Source: Agapetus fuscipes (Eukaryota > Arthropoda > Insecta > Trichoptera > Glossosomatidae). From it: 64,000 bases of DNA. The stretch is taken from positions 15,314,001 to 15,378,000 of the forward strand of contig OX637353.1 of assembly GCA_951799405.1 (NCBI GenBank), given 5' to 3'. Positions 30,246-41,283 of the stretch are shown here, piece after piece. The position numbers were made by a program, and so were the translations under genes. A model generated the notes under the pieces. That model saw only the letters and a program-made list of their open reading frames with translations. It did no database searches and had not been told where the DNA came from. Numbering within the stretch: position 1 is the first letter of the stretch; every line of letters starts with the position of its first letter.

Positions 30246-30489
30246 TAAAAAATAATAATACAAATAAAAATAACACATTCAAATAATATGGACCGGTCTA
30301 ATGTTTATATCTCTCTAGAGGATGTTGATTTATACAATCGGTTTACAGAGCTTCGTACTGAAATAAACAAAATATTTCCACACATTGTTCGTGCGGCTCA
30401 AGCGCATGTTTTGAAATTATTTGTGTGATGCTCAAATACAATGAATTTCCTTTTGAAGTAATTCATCTTTTCCTGTGCCATTTATTCCT
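30246..30489. other. Gap, nothing recognised
   Basis: AT-rich. Confidence 0.4.
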
Positions 30490-31205
30490 TAATATTTAGG
30501 TTGGTATGCAGCTGACCACCCATACTGTAGAAAATGGTTCACTATGGCAATGTAACCCTGTTTAAAAGGGAAGGTCTGCAAGAGTTGCAGGGTGTATGTA
30601 CATTTGAGATTGGGTTTTTTATATTGTAGGTCCACTAAGGGCAAGGTCTACAAGACGGTAAGGCCCACCATGCTATATGGAGCAGAATGCTGGACTTGCA
30701 AAAACGTCCATGAACGGCAAGTCCATGCTGCCGAGATGAGAATGCTGAGGTGGGCTGGAGGCGTCACTAGGCTAGACCACATAAGGAACGAATACGTTAG
30801 GGGTAGCTTTAAGGTTGCCCCAATAACAGACAGGATTAGAGAATCCCAATTCCGGTGGTTCGGCCATGTGATGCGAAGAGATAATGAACATATTGTCCAA
30901 AAAGCCCTCAGCATTCCCACAGGACCAAGAGGCGGAGGCCGCCCAATGGCAACATGGCGGGCCAATATTGAAAAAGAAATGCAAAAAGGAAACTTGACAG
31001 AGGAGATGAGCCAGGATAGAAAAGTTTGGCGTCTTCGAACAAGGAGGGCCGACCCCAAATGATAGAATAAGGCAAAGGAAAAGAAGAGAGAGAAGAGACA
31101 TGCGGCATGTGTAAGCGCGAAATTATGCGTGCCTGCTTGTGGGAATGCATTTAATATGAATCTCAAATGATACATATCTTAGCAACTTAGATTTAAATTT
31201 AGATT
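30490..31205 (+). mobile_element. T-unit split by an RTE-like insert
   Basis: The first half, 30490-30638, stops at ATTGTAGGTCCAC. The second half resumes at 31098 (ACATGCGGCATGTGTAAGCG) to an AAATTTAGATTTAG tail. The join restores the usual T-unit sequence. Confidence 0.85.
30639..31097 (+). pseudogene. LINE RT C-terminus inside a T-unit
   Basis: About 140 residues in frame: KGKVYKTVRPTMLYGAECW, RQVHAAEMRMLRWAGGVTRL, ESQFRWFGHVMRRDNEHIVQ, GPRGGGRPMATWRANIEKEM, ending TRRADPK. A GA-rich stretch (AAGGAAAAGAAGAGAGAGAAG) follows as tail. The longer 156-codon ORF begins in the T-unit, so its first 15 residues are not RT. RTE-like by its GRP..W block; no catalytic core. Confidence 0.85.
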
Positions 31206-32467
31206 TAGACCTTTAAGATATCGATATTTATGTTATCTTTATTTTTTGTTTCAGAAATTCCGCGAAACGGTGCTACAAGCCTGAGACTCCAAAAAATAAA
31301 ATATATTATATCACTACCATAGTATAAATACCATTGTGACTTAATCAAAGCGATATAACATAAATATTTAATATTTAAAACAATATATAAATAATTGTGT
31401 TTAATTTTTGCTGTATATAAAATATACATATACTAAAATATCCTTCATAAAATAATTATCTAACAAAAAAAATATTTCTATATTAAAAGAGAGTATTCAT
31501 TTGGGTAAGCTTATGTTTCATCATTTTTTTTTTAAGATACAAAATTTAACCGTATATTTTTCAAGATAAAAAAAATAATCATTAATTTTGTAAGACACAA
31601 ATTTTAAGCATATATTTTTTATAATACACAATTTAACGATCACGTATATTTTTGTAAATACACAATTCAACCACATATACATTTTAAGATAAATAAACAA
31701 TTAATATAATTCTTCTTTGGGTATTATAAGGTACATTTTAAAAAATTTCAAAAAACTAAATTCAAAAAATATTCGTCAAATAAATTTGGTATTTGAGTTG
31801 AGGCTGGAGAACAAGCAAAAGTTTTTAAAAGTCCAACGATAAAAAAATCAAGACCATCGGTTGGTTGTAAAAAAAATGTGAAATCATTATTTGAAAAGTC
31901 TTAAATCCTGGTTCAATAAAAGATCTGATTGGTGGAAGGGGGAGGGAAGGAAATAAAGTCAGAAGTTTCTGAGGTTAGGGTGAGCTTTGGAATAACGCGA
32001 GAGAATAAAAGATAAAAGAAAAAAAAATCATATCTTTCAACTCTTTCTGTGCCGCAAAGAAAATACGATGCTCTTACTAACAAAGAGGCTATAAAATAAA
32101 TATATTTTTTATAGATATTGAATTCATAATATACAAGATAAGAACTAGAAATCTCACTAAAATAGAAATGGCAAAATACCGTTGCAATGGCATTTCAAAA
32201 ATAATTGAGATATTTAGACCGTGAATTGAAAATGGTGGAAAGGTTTTTTCGGCAAGATACATATCTCGTCCGATATATGACGAGTTATCTCATCTCGAAA
32301 ATAGCAGACCTGAGATTTTGACGAAATATCTCGTTTAGACAGGATGCACTACAAAACTATTATCTGATATTTTTTGTGGTAAACTAGATTTTTGTAAGAT
32401 AACCACACAAAACATTTAAAATATACGGCTAACAAAGCAAGAATTCACCAAAAAATGTAATTTTTTA
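31206..32467. other. Long AT-rich gap
   Basis: Bases 31530-31700 show a loose roughly 60-bp repetition of ATACAAAATTTAACCGTATA-like sequence. Otherwise no gene, element or structure that I can support. Confidence 0.5.
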
Positions 32468-32643
32468 ATGGGGCTTCCACACGCTTGCCAACCCATCACA
32501 AGTCAAGCGCACAGTGTGTCGTCTAGAACATGCTAGCTGGACAAAATTTTGTCTAATGGACTAATTTTGTCCAGCTAGCATGTTCTAGACGACACACTAT
32601 GCGCTTGACTTGTGATGGGTTGGCAAGCGTGTGGAAGCCCCAT
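32468..32643. mobile_element. Near-perfect palindrome, Harbinger-like MITE
   Basis: Arms 32468-32548 and 32563-32643 match at 80 of 81 positions around a 14-bp centre. Taking TGGGGCTTCC as the end leaves TAA on both sides, which fits the 3-bp TWA duplication of PIF/Harbinger elements. Its first bases resemble the pair at 50.43 and 51.09 kb. Confidence 0.85.
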
Positions 32644-33004
32644 AACAAATAAACATTTAAATATGAAAACAAGAAAGGCATTCAGGAAATCATATTTGTT
32701 TGGGGCATTATGTTTTGTGGTTGCGGAATCTAGATCATCCAGAAATACTTCCTAGAGGCTCTCGAGTCCTGGATTGGGAGGAAGATGACCAAAACATTAT
32801 GGGCTTAATGGAAATCCAACGGAAATATACAGGAATTAGAAACAGGAAGAATGAAAAGAAGAAGAAATTTTAAAGACAAAAAACAAATTAATAGGACATT
32901 CAATTAACACACAGAACCTTGAAGGAAAACTCTTGAAAAGACGACCAAGAGGTCACCAAGAACTTCATGCTTTCAAATTTTTAAATGGTTCATGGATGAC
33001 TCGT
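32644..33004. other. Gap, nothing recognised
   Basis: Purine-rich in places; no frame above noise. Confidence 0.4.
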
Positions 33005-33545
33005 CTTATTCGCAGGTGAAGAGGATGACAACCAACAGAGGCAGATAGCTGGCACAAGAAGGCACTGCTTTTACAAGAGAATAGCAACCAAAAGAGGTAG
33101 AAAGCTGGTACAGCAAGGCAACAGAGACAAATGTCTGGCACAGCTTTTGCAAGACGATGATGATCTCGTATCTGGCATAGCAGTTATCATTTATAAGACA
33201 AGATAACTTTTCTGTCAATGAATGTCTCCTCCTATTCGCAATTCGAGAGGATTGCAAGTCACAGAAGGCTGGCACAACAAGGCACTGCCTTTACAAGGCG
33301 ATGATGATCTCTTATCTGGCATAGCAGTTACCATTTATAAGACAAGATAGCTTTTCTGTCAGCGTATGTCTCCTCCTATTCGCAATTCAAGAGGATTGCA
33401 ACCAAAAGTTGAAGAAGGCTGGCACAACAAGGCAACAGAGACATATGCCTGGCACAACAAGGCACAGCCTTTACATGACGATGATGATCTCGTATCTGGC
33501 ACTGCAATTACCATCTATTTGACGAGATATCTCGAGTGGCAGCGA
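33005..33545 (+). repeat. 143-bp tandem repeat with GGCACAACAAGGCA units
   Basis: GATGATGATCTCGTATCTGG, then AAGACAAGATAACTTTTCTG and TCCTCCTATTCGCAATTC repeat with a 143-bp period (33155, 33298), with a third partial unit at 33480. Between them lie GCTGGCACAACAAGGCACTG units like those at 18.8-19.0 kb. Confidence 0.8.
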
Positions 33546-33845
33546 CGGCGGGTGTGAGATATGGCAGGCCGACATTTTTTTTTTGCAGCCGCGAGCGGAA
33601 CGCGATAAATGCAGAATATTCGCGCCGCTCTGTAAATAACGGCGGCCGAGAAATGAAATGATAATAAAAAAAAAGGATTTATCGTCAGGCCTTAAGCTCG
33701 CATTCTAATGAGGCGATTAGTGGGGGGGAGCCTTAAGTTATGCAATACGCGTAATTAATGATGCGCGAGAGAAATCCGCTCGTTATGATTATTCTCGACG
33801 AGGTTGGCAATAATACTTTTATGAGATGGAATACTTCAACACTAT
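33546..33845. other. Gap with a CpG-bearing patch
   Basis: Bases 33575-33650 are GC-rich (GCGAGCGGAACGCG, GGCGGCCGAG). No frame or element recognised. Confidence 0.35.
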
Positions 33846-33955
33846 AGCATACTTCTTTCATTTCATCCAGAGTCATAATCTTTTTCATACAAGCTCTCCT
33901 TTTATTATGACTCTGGATATCCCATTCATTCGCTATTTCTGCGGTTGATCTGAAA
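33846..33955 (-). pseudogene. LINE-T RT scrap
   Basis: Encodes EIANEWDIQSHNKRRACMKK and DEMKEVC on the minus strand, cut at both ends. Confidence 0.75.
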
Positions 33956-34114
33956 TATTGGCGGCTAGCACGAGGGTGTTTTGAATTATAATGTTGTATT
34001 CTATATTTGTTTTGATGCCAATGCATATTATTATTTGTTGATATTAAAAATGTAATTTATTGTGCATGTTCCTTGACTTGACATGTTCCTGTGGATATAA
34101 TATAAACATATAAA

Positions 34115-34382
34115 TGGAAGGTTGTGGGTTCGGATCCCGGCGGAGCACAAAAATATACCATTTATATTTCGAATGTGCTCTTTGCTGAGTTGAAAAATTC
34201 ATAAACCTTTACCAAAGACCGGTCACTGAAAGGTCCATCCAACCTTACAACAACTGGGTCTTGCTTGAAAATTGGCGCTTTCTACAGCGACGACCAAGCT
34301 CGCACAGGGCTCTTGAGGTGTGATACACACAAAAACAGCGCTCACCAAATAAATCATCCTAATATTATTATTATTATTATCG
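34115..34382 (+). mobile_element. SINE-B with LINE-like tail, 5'-truncated
   Basis: It starts within the tRNA-like domain (AATGGAAGGTTGTGGGTTCG), continues through the body to GGCTCTTGAGGTGTGATACA and AATAAATCATCC, then ATT repeats. The short gap before it is AT-rich. Confidence 0.85.
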
Positions 34383-34591
34383 GTTGGTAATGCGGCTGAC
34401 CACCCATGCTGTAGAAAATGGTTCACTTTGCCAAAGTTCCCACAGTTTCAAGGAAGGTCATCAAGAGATGCAGGGCTTATGTTCATTTGACATTAGTTTT
34501 TGCATTGTGGGGTCACATAAGTGTCTGCTTGTGAAAATGCATATAATGTGAATCCCCAATGTTACATATCTTTGCAACTTAGATTAGATTA
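34383..34591 (+). mobile_element. T-unit (AGATT tail type)
   Basis: GGTTGGTAATGCGGCTGACC to AACTTAGATTAGATTAG. It lacks about 20 bp of the usual start, where the SINE-B tail abuts. Confidence 0.8.
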
Positions 34592-34842
34592 GTCCCCCCA
34601 GTACTTGCTGGTTTATCTACCATATGATTCAAAGATGATCTTTCAATGGCATTGTCTTAAGAATCACATTCTACACAATCTGAGCTAAGAAAAAAACGTA
34701 AAACACGATTATGTGAGAGTCGTTTTAAATATTTTCAAATAAATTTCCAGCATTCATAAGATACATCAGTCCACATACAAACATTGCTCATGTGAAATTA
34801 CCTCTGTTGAAGATAAGACAAACAAGAACTATGGGGAGGACG
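34592..34842 (+). mobile_element. M3 element, uninterrupted reference copy
   Basis: Left end GTCCCCCCAGTACTTGCTGG; right end inverse CAAACAAGAACTATGGGGAGGAC. About 250 bp, non-coding. It serves as the empty-site reference for the copy at 396-908. Confidence 0.8.
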
Positions 34843-35700
34843 ATATCTCAAACGACCGTAAATGCAGTTAAAATGTTACCTTTCCAATATTTTGTTATTT
34901 GTTGCTAAGAACCGTAGATATACGGATTATGTTTGCCCGACGAGATAAAAAACTGATTTAAAACATCAGAAACGAAACGTTCCGACTCCTTCAAATTTTC
35001 TGGCAGTGTTATTTTAACCTCAAATAAAATTTCAAATTAAATGAAAAATAAATATTCACTTACCGATTGAGAATTTCTTGTTTATTTTCACAAAAAACTG
35101 AAACAAACACAAAATAATGGTATTAAATTAGGAATCAAAAATTAAAAGTGGTTATTATTTTTCTTGATTTTTAAATAACATTAATCTATTATTATTTCTA
35201 CATATTTCATTATTAAAATTGCACATTAATAATAACAAAATAAATTTACTCATTCCTGTGAAATCGATTCCCAGATGTAAAATTAAAATAATATATTAAG
35301 AAAATATATAATATTTAAATTGTATCATTTCTCCAGCAGTGAATTTTTAAAGAGGTACATAAACTTGATAATAATAAAAATCATAAATAAGTAAATAAAT
35401 AGTGTTCCAATTTTAAAGATTCTTTGGTGTCGAGTTACATCCATTTAAACCAGTGAATATTAAATATTAATAACAATATTTTTCTTGTAATTATTTCTTG
35501 CTTTTTTTCTCAATTTAGTGACTGGACGGATTCCGTCCATTTTCGGTGTTTAGTGCGTTCATTTATTGTTTAAATCAATATTATTTTAAAATATATATTT
35601 CCATAGTTAAATATCTGTGTAAATCTATTTTTTGACTGATAAGTGAATTGTTTGATTGTAAATTTCATTAATTATTAATATCATCTTATCTCGGCAGTGA
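34843..35700. other. AT-rich gap
   Basis: Bases 34900-34985 belong to the low-copy repeat seen at 2430 and 55115. Bases 35061-35105 (TTACCGATTGAGAATTTCTT) recur at 37512-37555; on the minus strand each reads as a CAATCG|GTAA splice-donor-like site. Confidence 0.4.
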
Positions 35701-35913
35701 AATATCGGATCGAGTCGATTTTTTGACAGGTCAGTGCGTTGTGTTAGTGCTGTGCCATCGCTTTGGACTCCGCCCCCTTGCTGGGACAAAAGGGGCGCTT
35801 GGGGCGCGCCTTGTCGGAGGCGGTGCACACCGGCAGTCTAAACCGCCCCCCTGGAGGCGCTTCGCAGGCAGTCCCGGCAGATCGCCGCCCGACGGGGGCG
35901 CAAAGTCAAAGTA
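35701..35913 (+). promoter_or_regulatory. Possible promoter and first exon, CpG-rich
   Basis: A TCAGTGCG near 35732 resembles the arthropod initiator TCAGT. It is followed by about 150 bp of strongly GC- and CpG-rich sequence in an otherwise AT-rich area, and then a donor-like AAA|GTAAGA at 35910. A 63-codon ORF (MTGQCVVLVLCHRFGLRPLA at its start) spans it. It could equally be the 5' UTR of a LINE. No downstream exon is identified. Confidence 0.3.
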
Positions 35914-36764
35914 AGACATTTTTTTTATAACCTATAATAATTATAACTTACCGCTAATACACGTCAGACATCTTTGAGTGAAGAGGGTTAGGCGTGGACA
36001 GGAAATGAATGTTGTTTTTTTAAAGTATTTACGAGTAGGTACCATTGAATTAAAATATAGAGGAGTAGAAAGTAGTTTACGGTATTGATACATAATAAAG
36101 AGCACAGTAGTTGTCCCCAGTCCTGTCAAAAACCACAATTTAAAAATCATGTTCTTACATATGAAATTTTGCTTTTTCCATTATGTTTTCGACACCCAAT
36201 ACACATGCCATTATGTCTTAAAACCATGCCTTTTATGTTTAAAAAATTGTCAAAATAACCGATCAAAAGATTTATAACGCGCACAATGTTCGCGCAGGAA
36301 TGAATATCAATGCTGCCAACGTTCTGGAAATATTTCTTAGTTTTATACAAGTTTTTTGTATACAAATAAATGACACAGTGAAGATATTTGTTTTCTTGCT
36401 CACTAAGGACCATTTTCGTAAGTAAGTTGAAACAGATATTGAGTCGTATAAATGCAAACGCCGTCAACTCCTTACGCGATGATTTTGAGAAAAATAAACT
36501 TGTAAACTTGTAAAACGACAACACCAGTTGGAGATGACGGTGTTTGCACTAAATCATACTTTTTCAAATAAAAATACGAAGGATTAAGTGAGGTTTACAT
36601 TATATCGCACAAAGCAAATGATATGGTACACTGCGCAGGATCCAATTAAATCATTATCTCAAAAATCATAAATTTTGGATATGACGGCGTTTGCAGTTGT
36701 ACGACTCAATAATGTGTATTTTTCTTAAAATAATTTCTAGTCTTCAGATATCATAAGTCAATAG
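35914..36764. other. Unassigned, with a 28-bp inverted repeat
   Basis: ATTGAGTCGTATAAATGCAA (36438-36465) is inverted at 36683-36710 with two or three mismatches. A 125-codon minus ORF (36147-36524) overlaps one arm, and a 69-codon one (35941-36150) ends at a GTAAG site. Neither resembles a known protein. Confidence 0.35.
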
Positions 36765-37400
36765 ACTGGAAAGACACTGAATGATGGAGTTCGCAATGAT
36801 TGAGTGATGAACGAGTGTGGTATAAAAGAGAATATGAGAATGAAAGTAGAAAAAAGTACGATGAAATGATTTCGACTCTTGAAAAATGGATGTTGAATGC
36901 GATTTGAAGAATTGTACGGTGGAAATGCTAGTGGACAGAGAAGGTAGAGAAAGGAATGAATAGACCAAATAGGTGAGATTGCGTAAGAATGGAACCAGCA
37001 GAATGAGAATAAGAAAAGAGTATTACATCTATAATAATCTATAATCTAAGTTGCAAGGATATATTCATTTAAAGCTCTCAGATGTATGCCCACAAACCAA
37101 CAAGTGTAGTTCGCGCTTACAAATGCTGAATGTGTACTTACAAATAAAATCCAAACCTCAAATGAACATAAGCCCCACAACTTTTGCCGACCTTCCCTGA
37201 AACAGGGGTGACATTGGCAAAGTGAACCATTTTTTACAGTATGGGTGGTCAGCCTCATACCAACCTATAAGTCAAGGAAAATATGAAAGAAGAAATGAAG
37301 GAGATGTTCAAGGATAGAAAAAAAAGTGGAGACGCGTGGAGGTGCCGGCCACCCCTAGTGGAACGGCGGCAGGATACAGTTACACAGAACAATACAGACA
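36765..37400 (+). pseudogene. LINE-K-like fragment split by a T-unit
   Basis: The plus-strand sequence resembles the LINE-K RT end with many stops and frameshifts. After the T-unit it resumes with MKEEMKEMFKDRKKK, GCCACCCCTAGTGGAACGGC and ATACAGTTACA. It is more eroded than the copy at 44.2 kb. Confidence 0.65.
37024..37277 (-). mobile_element. T-unit, full length
   Basis: AGATTAT tail (ATAATCTATAATCTAAG) to ACCTATAAGTCAAGGAA. Both ends are exact and it is nested in the LINE-K-like fragment. Confidence 0.85.
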
Positions 37401-37682
37401 GTATACAATAACATATTACAATGAACATATTATTTAATTTTACAAATATTTTCCATAATTTTTTTAATACACGTTGATAAAATAATAAACCTTATATAAA
37501 TATGATTCAATTACCGATTGAGAATTTCTGGTTTGTATTTTCACAAAACAAAATTGACACACGTACACAAAAATATTGCATTTGATTTTAACATTTTAAA
37601 TGATAATTTTCACATTTATTTTATTTATGAATTTCCCTCTCTTTCATACCGACATAATTGCAATTTGAATTGTGTGAGGGAG
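37401..37682. other. Gap
   Basis: It contains the second copy of the 35061-35105 repeat. Otherwise AT-rich. Confidence 0.4.
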
Positions 37683-37850
37683 ATGATGATGATGATGATG
37701 ATTTCTTTATCAGCGCCGTTTCGTAACTCAACGTCACTCCAAGGGCGCTTAGTATTTTACTGGGCGAAAAAGTGTGTCTTCATCCTCCTCTTTAGCTCCT
37801 CAATCGTCCTAGACCTCCGGATTTCTGATGGTAGTTGATTCCAGGTTGAC
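37683..37850 (-). pseudogene. CR1-like LINE C-terminus with ATC tail
   Basis: The minus strand encodes VSTWNQLPSEIRRSRTIEEL followed by KRRMKTHFFAQ and a stop. WNxLPxxIR..FKxxLKTHLF is the CR1-type ending. A 3' UTR of about 80 bp leads to ATCATCATCATC. It is a different family from 25.8 kb; a related end lies at 61566-61650. Confidence 0.8.
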
Positions 37851-38178
37851 ACCTTGGACCGGTCCGTAGTCCAGTGGCAACACTTCGGACTCGTAAATGG
37901 AAGGTTGTGGATTCGGATCCCGGCGGAGCACAAAAATATACCATTTATATTTCGAATGTGCTCTTCGCTGGGTTGAAAAATTCATAAACCTTTACCAATG
38001 ACCGGTCACCAAAGGTCCATCCAGCCTTACAGCAACTGGGTCTTGCTTGAGTATTGGCGCTTTGTAGCGACGACCAAGCTCGTACACCTCTGCGGCACTA
38101 CAACAAGTGTCATAGACCCCTAGAGTCTTTAGAATCTAGGGAGTCTCCCGCACAGGATTTCTTAAAAAAAAAAAAAGG
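37851..38178 (+). mobile_element. SINE-B, poly-A form, complete
   Basis: GGACCGGTCCGTAGTCCAGT to GCACAGGATTTCTTAAAAAA. It keeps GACACCTTGGACCGGTCC just upstream, like the 5S-tRNA linker of long copies, but no 5S domain. Bases 38179-38278 after it are unassigned. Confidence 0.85.
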
Positions 38179-38278
38179 TCGCAGGGCCGGCCACCGCAAA
38201 AGCACGGTCTCCGAAAACAGTGGCAATTTACCTTCTAGGTTCATTTAGCAGGGTTTCCGCTCCGTTCTCTGCTGATCT

Positions 38279-39275
38279 TACCCCCGTATTCATGACCAAT
38301 ACTGCCTCAAGTAACAATACTTACCTAAGTCAAGCGCTACACTTACTCAAGGGTCGACATTCTGGAGCGTTTTGTTTCACAAAGAACACTAAATCTTTAA
38401 TCAGCCTAGTGCCCAACTTAGTGGAGATGTACGGCCAGTCATTGGCTCTCGAAAAAACCCAGCTCTGTAATTGGTCAATAGCTTCCGACCAATATTCGGC
38501 GTACTTCATTCTTATCTTGGCCACTTCTTTCAAATTTCAATGACATTTGAGCTGTTGAACTTGACAAATCGAAGAAATGTCAATGTCATATTTTGAGCTG
38601 TGCATAAAACTTGACAATCGAAGAATTTTTTGGCTTTGTTAAACCCTCAATGAGCAACGGAAAGACTGTATACAGAACGACGCATTTTTTAAATCTAAAA
38701 CGCCTTCTAAATTCTTCCTCGTCGTAATCGTAAATGGGTCTTTACAGTCTCTGATATATTTTCTTAGGACACTATTTTTGGTCAAAACAATGTTTTTATA
38801 CTCGTTAAAATCATCTTCATGTAAGAATTCATTATTTTATGTAAATAATTCACAACCAAACAAAAACTTTGCTGACGAAATGCGACGGAATATTTTGACA
38901 GTACATCTATCATTGCAGTATGGTCCTAGACCATACTGGAGAACAAAACCGATTCTGATGGTCAAACAATGTTAATATACTCGTCAAAACAATGTTAATA
39001 CACTCTAAAAAATTTTCTTCATCGTAAGAATTCATTTTTTCATGTTAATTCACAATCAAACAAAAAATGTGATAACAATTAAATACGAAAGAATATTTTG
39101 ACAGCGCTTAAGCGTTGGTTAATATACCTGCCGACCTTACTTACCCAAGCGCTAGTATTTAGAGAGCCCTAGCGCTGCTTTTACCCTAAGTATTGTTTCT
39201 GAAACGAATTTCGCCAATCTGACAGCTAGCGCGCCCTATGGTAAGTGCTAGTAGGATTCATGAATACGGGGGTAA
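38279..39275. mobile_element. ~1-kb inverted-repeat element, ends TTACCCCCGTATTCATGA
   Basis: The 18-bp ends are perfect inverses. Sub-terminal CAATACTTACCTAAG and CCTAAGTATTG are inverted too. Inside, about 110 bp (AACAATGTT to ATTTTGACAG) are directly repeated at 38797 and 38988. Minus ORF 38330-38533 (MKEVAKIRMKYAEYWSEAID) is not recognised. Confidence 0.75.
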
Positions 39276-40153
39276 GTGTTTGCTCCCTTGAGCTCAGAAG
39301 GGCTATTCGGGATCTCAAAGGCGAGGCCGAAGGCGACTGATACCGATTCGTTGCCGAATGAAAGGTGAATTGTGATTCTCGTTTGAAAATTTGGCTGAAG
39401 GCTATTTCTTATAAAGGTGAGGAATCTCCCGGAACTGTCAAAATATAGCGCGGCCGATTTACCCCGCCGTACAGCGAAGGACAGAAATTGTCAGTAGATT
39501 ATTACAAATATATGACTTATTTTCTTTAATGACCTAAATAAATGTATTCGCAAACTCATTCCTTATGTTTATTTGTGACCCACGTGACATTATTATAGGA
39601 AATTATGACGTAGAATAGGAACTACGATCTTACGAAAATTGGCATTCTGAACGGCATAATATGCGCTTCGCTAAGTACGTCATGCAGATAATTATTATGC
39701 TTTTGACAACAATAAATTTTCACAAAGAAATTGCGTTATTTTTTCACAGTTTCATCTTCATTTGTGATAAATTGTAAACATAATTATTTACAAGTGATTT
39801 TCAATCATTATAACGCTCAATTTACAAAGATTTAAGCATAGATTTAATTGTCAAATGTCAGTTGACAGCAGACGTGAAGTTAGCCTGATTTGCCAGCCTG
39901 CTATGCGAGAGCTGTGAACTATGAGAATTGCCCCCAAAGTCCAAGGAAAAATAATTTCACATAAAATGTTATTTATAATCATTTCCTAATTTTAACATAT
40001 TTGAAATAAACAAATCACCTTAAATTTTTTAATTAAAATAAATTGGGCTAGTTTTAACAAGTTGAAGGAGTAAAAGTACAATATAAACAATAGTTTTCAC
40101 CAAACATTGTATTGTTGAGAACTGAGTTTTTTATTACATTGTAATGTAGTTTT
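39276..40153. other. Gap, nothing recognised
   Basis: Bases 39290-39480 are of mixed composition without a frame. The rest is AT-rich. Confidence 0.4.
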
Positions 40154-40530
40154 ATGTATTTTCATTCCGTTGTTTCGTACTTATTTGCACTTATTATTGT
40201 TTTACTACTTTTTGATGAAGTTTTAGTATTTTTTTTAAATATATGGGGAAATTTACCCTTTGGGCTGGCACCTGTCGGACGATTATCACATCGATCATCC
40301 GTCAGTCTGGCCAATCGAGAAAAAACATACAAAACCCATTGCTGTCCCTTGTAAGGGTAGTCGGAAGGTCGGTGGGAACGAGAATCGCAAAACGGCAAAG
40401 GAACTCTTTCGCAAGGGCTATTAATCTCCACCGGCAACTAATATCTTTAGTGCAACCGAACATCGAGAATTGCACTTCAGGACTTTTGAGACAGTCAGTT
40501 CTTGGATGTAGAAAGAGATGTTTATAATTA
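40154..40530 (+). other. Overlapping ORFs, uncertain
   Basis: Frame 1 (40154-40354) starts MYFHSVVSYLFALIIVLLLF, a hydrophobic segment. Frame 2 (40243-40527) gives a basic 94-residue chain with SVGTRIAKRQRNSFARAINL. The antisense strand is also open. No domain, repeat match or splice evidence decides between them; probably chance. Confidence 0.2.
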
Positions 40531-40787
40531 CAAAAAAGAAATGAAATGGAAAATTTTAACCGCCAACCGATAAAATATCATTGTTTATTAATTGTAGAAT
40601 AGGTACAAAACTAACGATTCAGTAATACCAACACAAAGTAATTATTTATTTATTTTTCTGAATATATAATTTCTGCGTTATTAATTTAAAAAGGAATCTA
40701 AATAAAAACTAAAATTTAAGGAATATTTGTGATGCCATCTGGCCGGGCTAAGGACAGTACCTATAGATCGTCATAATTTCGATACAA
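40531..40787. other. Gap, nothing recognised
   Basis: AT-rich. Confidence 0.4.
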
Positions 40788-41082
40788 TATTACGTCCATA
40801 AATTACGTCATCGATTTTTGACGATTTTAGACCCCCTCCCCTTACAATCATCCTATAGTCATTATCTAATGACCCCTCCCCCATCTTGCTGTAATAATGG
40901 ATGAGCTTTATAATGAATAATGTTATATATCTTACATAATATTTTGTATATTTTGTAGAAATTGGTATTTACAAGAACGACGTCACTTTTGGTACTCGTA
41001 CGTCATTTGCCATCATCCGCAGACCAGACTCCCCCCCCCCCTTAATTCGAATGACGTAATATATGGACGGCCCCTTAGGTAG
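40788..41082. mobile_element. MITE, ends CGTCCATAAATTACGTCAT
   Basis: ACGTCCATAAATTACGTCAT at the left is inverted as ATGACGTAATATATGGACGG at the right. Homopolymer C blocks lie inside both ends (ACCCCCTCCCC, CCCCCCCCCCC). Non-coding. Confidence 0.7.
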
Positions 41083-41152
41083 TTTAAAAATATAATAGTA
41101 AAAAAAAATGCGGAAGCTCACCTCGATTGCGTAAATAGGAAAAATATAGTTG

Positions 41153-41197
41153 ACCGGTCCGTAGTTCAGTGGTAACTCTTCGGACTTGACGCAAATG
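41153..41197 (+). mobile_element. SINE-B head scrap
   Basis: GACCGGTCCGTAGTTCAGTG to TCTTCGGACTTG only. Confidence 0.6.
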
Positions 41198-41283
41198 GCG
41201 TAACTTTATATTTTCCGCTCTCGGGGGACTTCCCTTATAAATTAATGTTACTTGGATTGTTTTTGCAAGGAAAGGCAGAAGAA

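Noticed and set aside
30592..30640. A start codon for the 156-codon RT frame
   Set aside because: The first 15 codons are T-unit sequence. The LINE piece begins at about 30639, so the Met is accidental.
36147..36524. 125-codon minus ORF as a gene
   Set aside because: It overlaps an inverted-repeat arm, has low-complexity composition and no recognisable domain.
40243..40527. 94-codon basic ORF as a gene
   Set aside because: All three neighbouring frames, including the antisense, are open. No homology or splice evidence distinguishes it.
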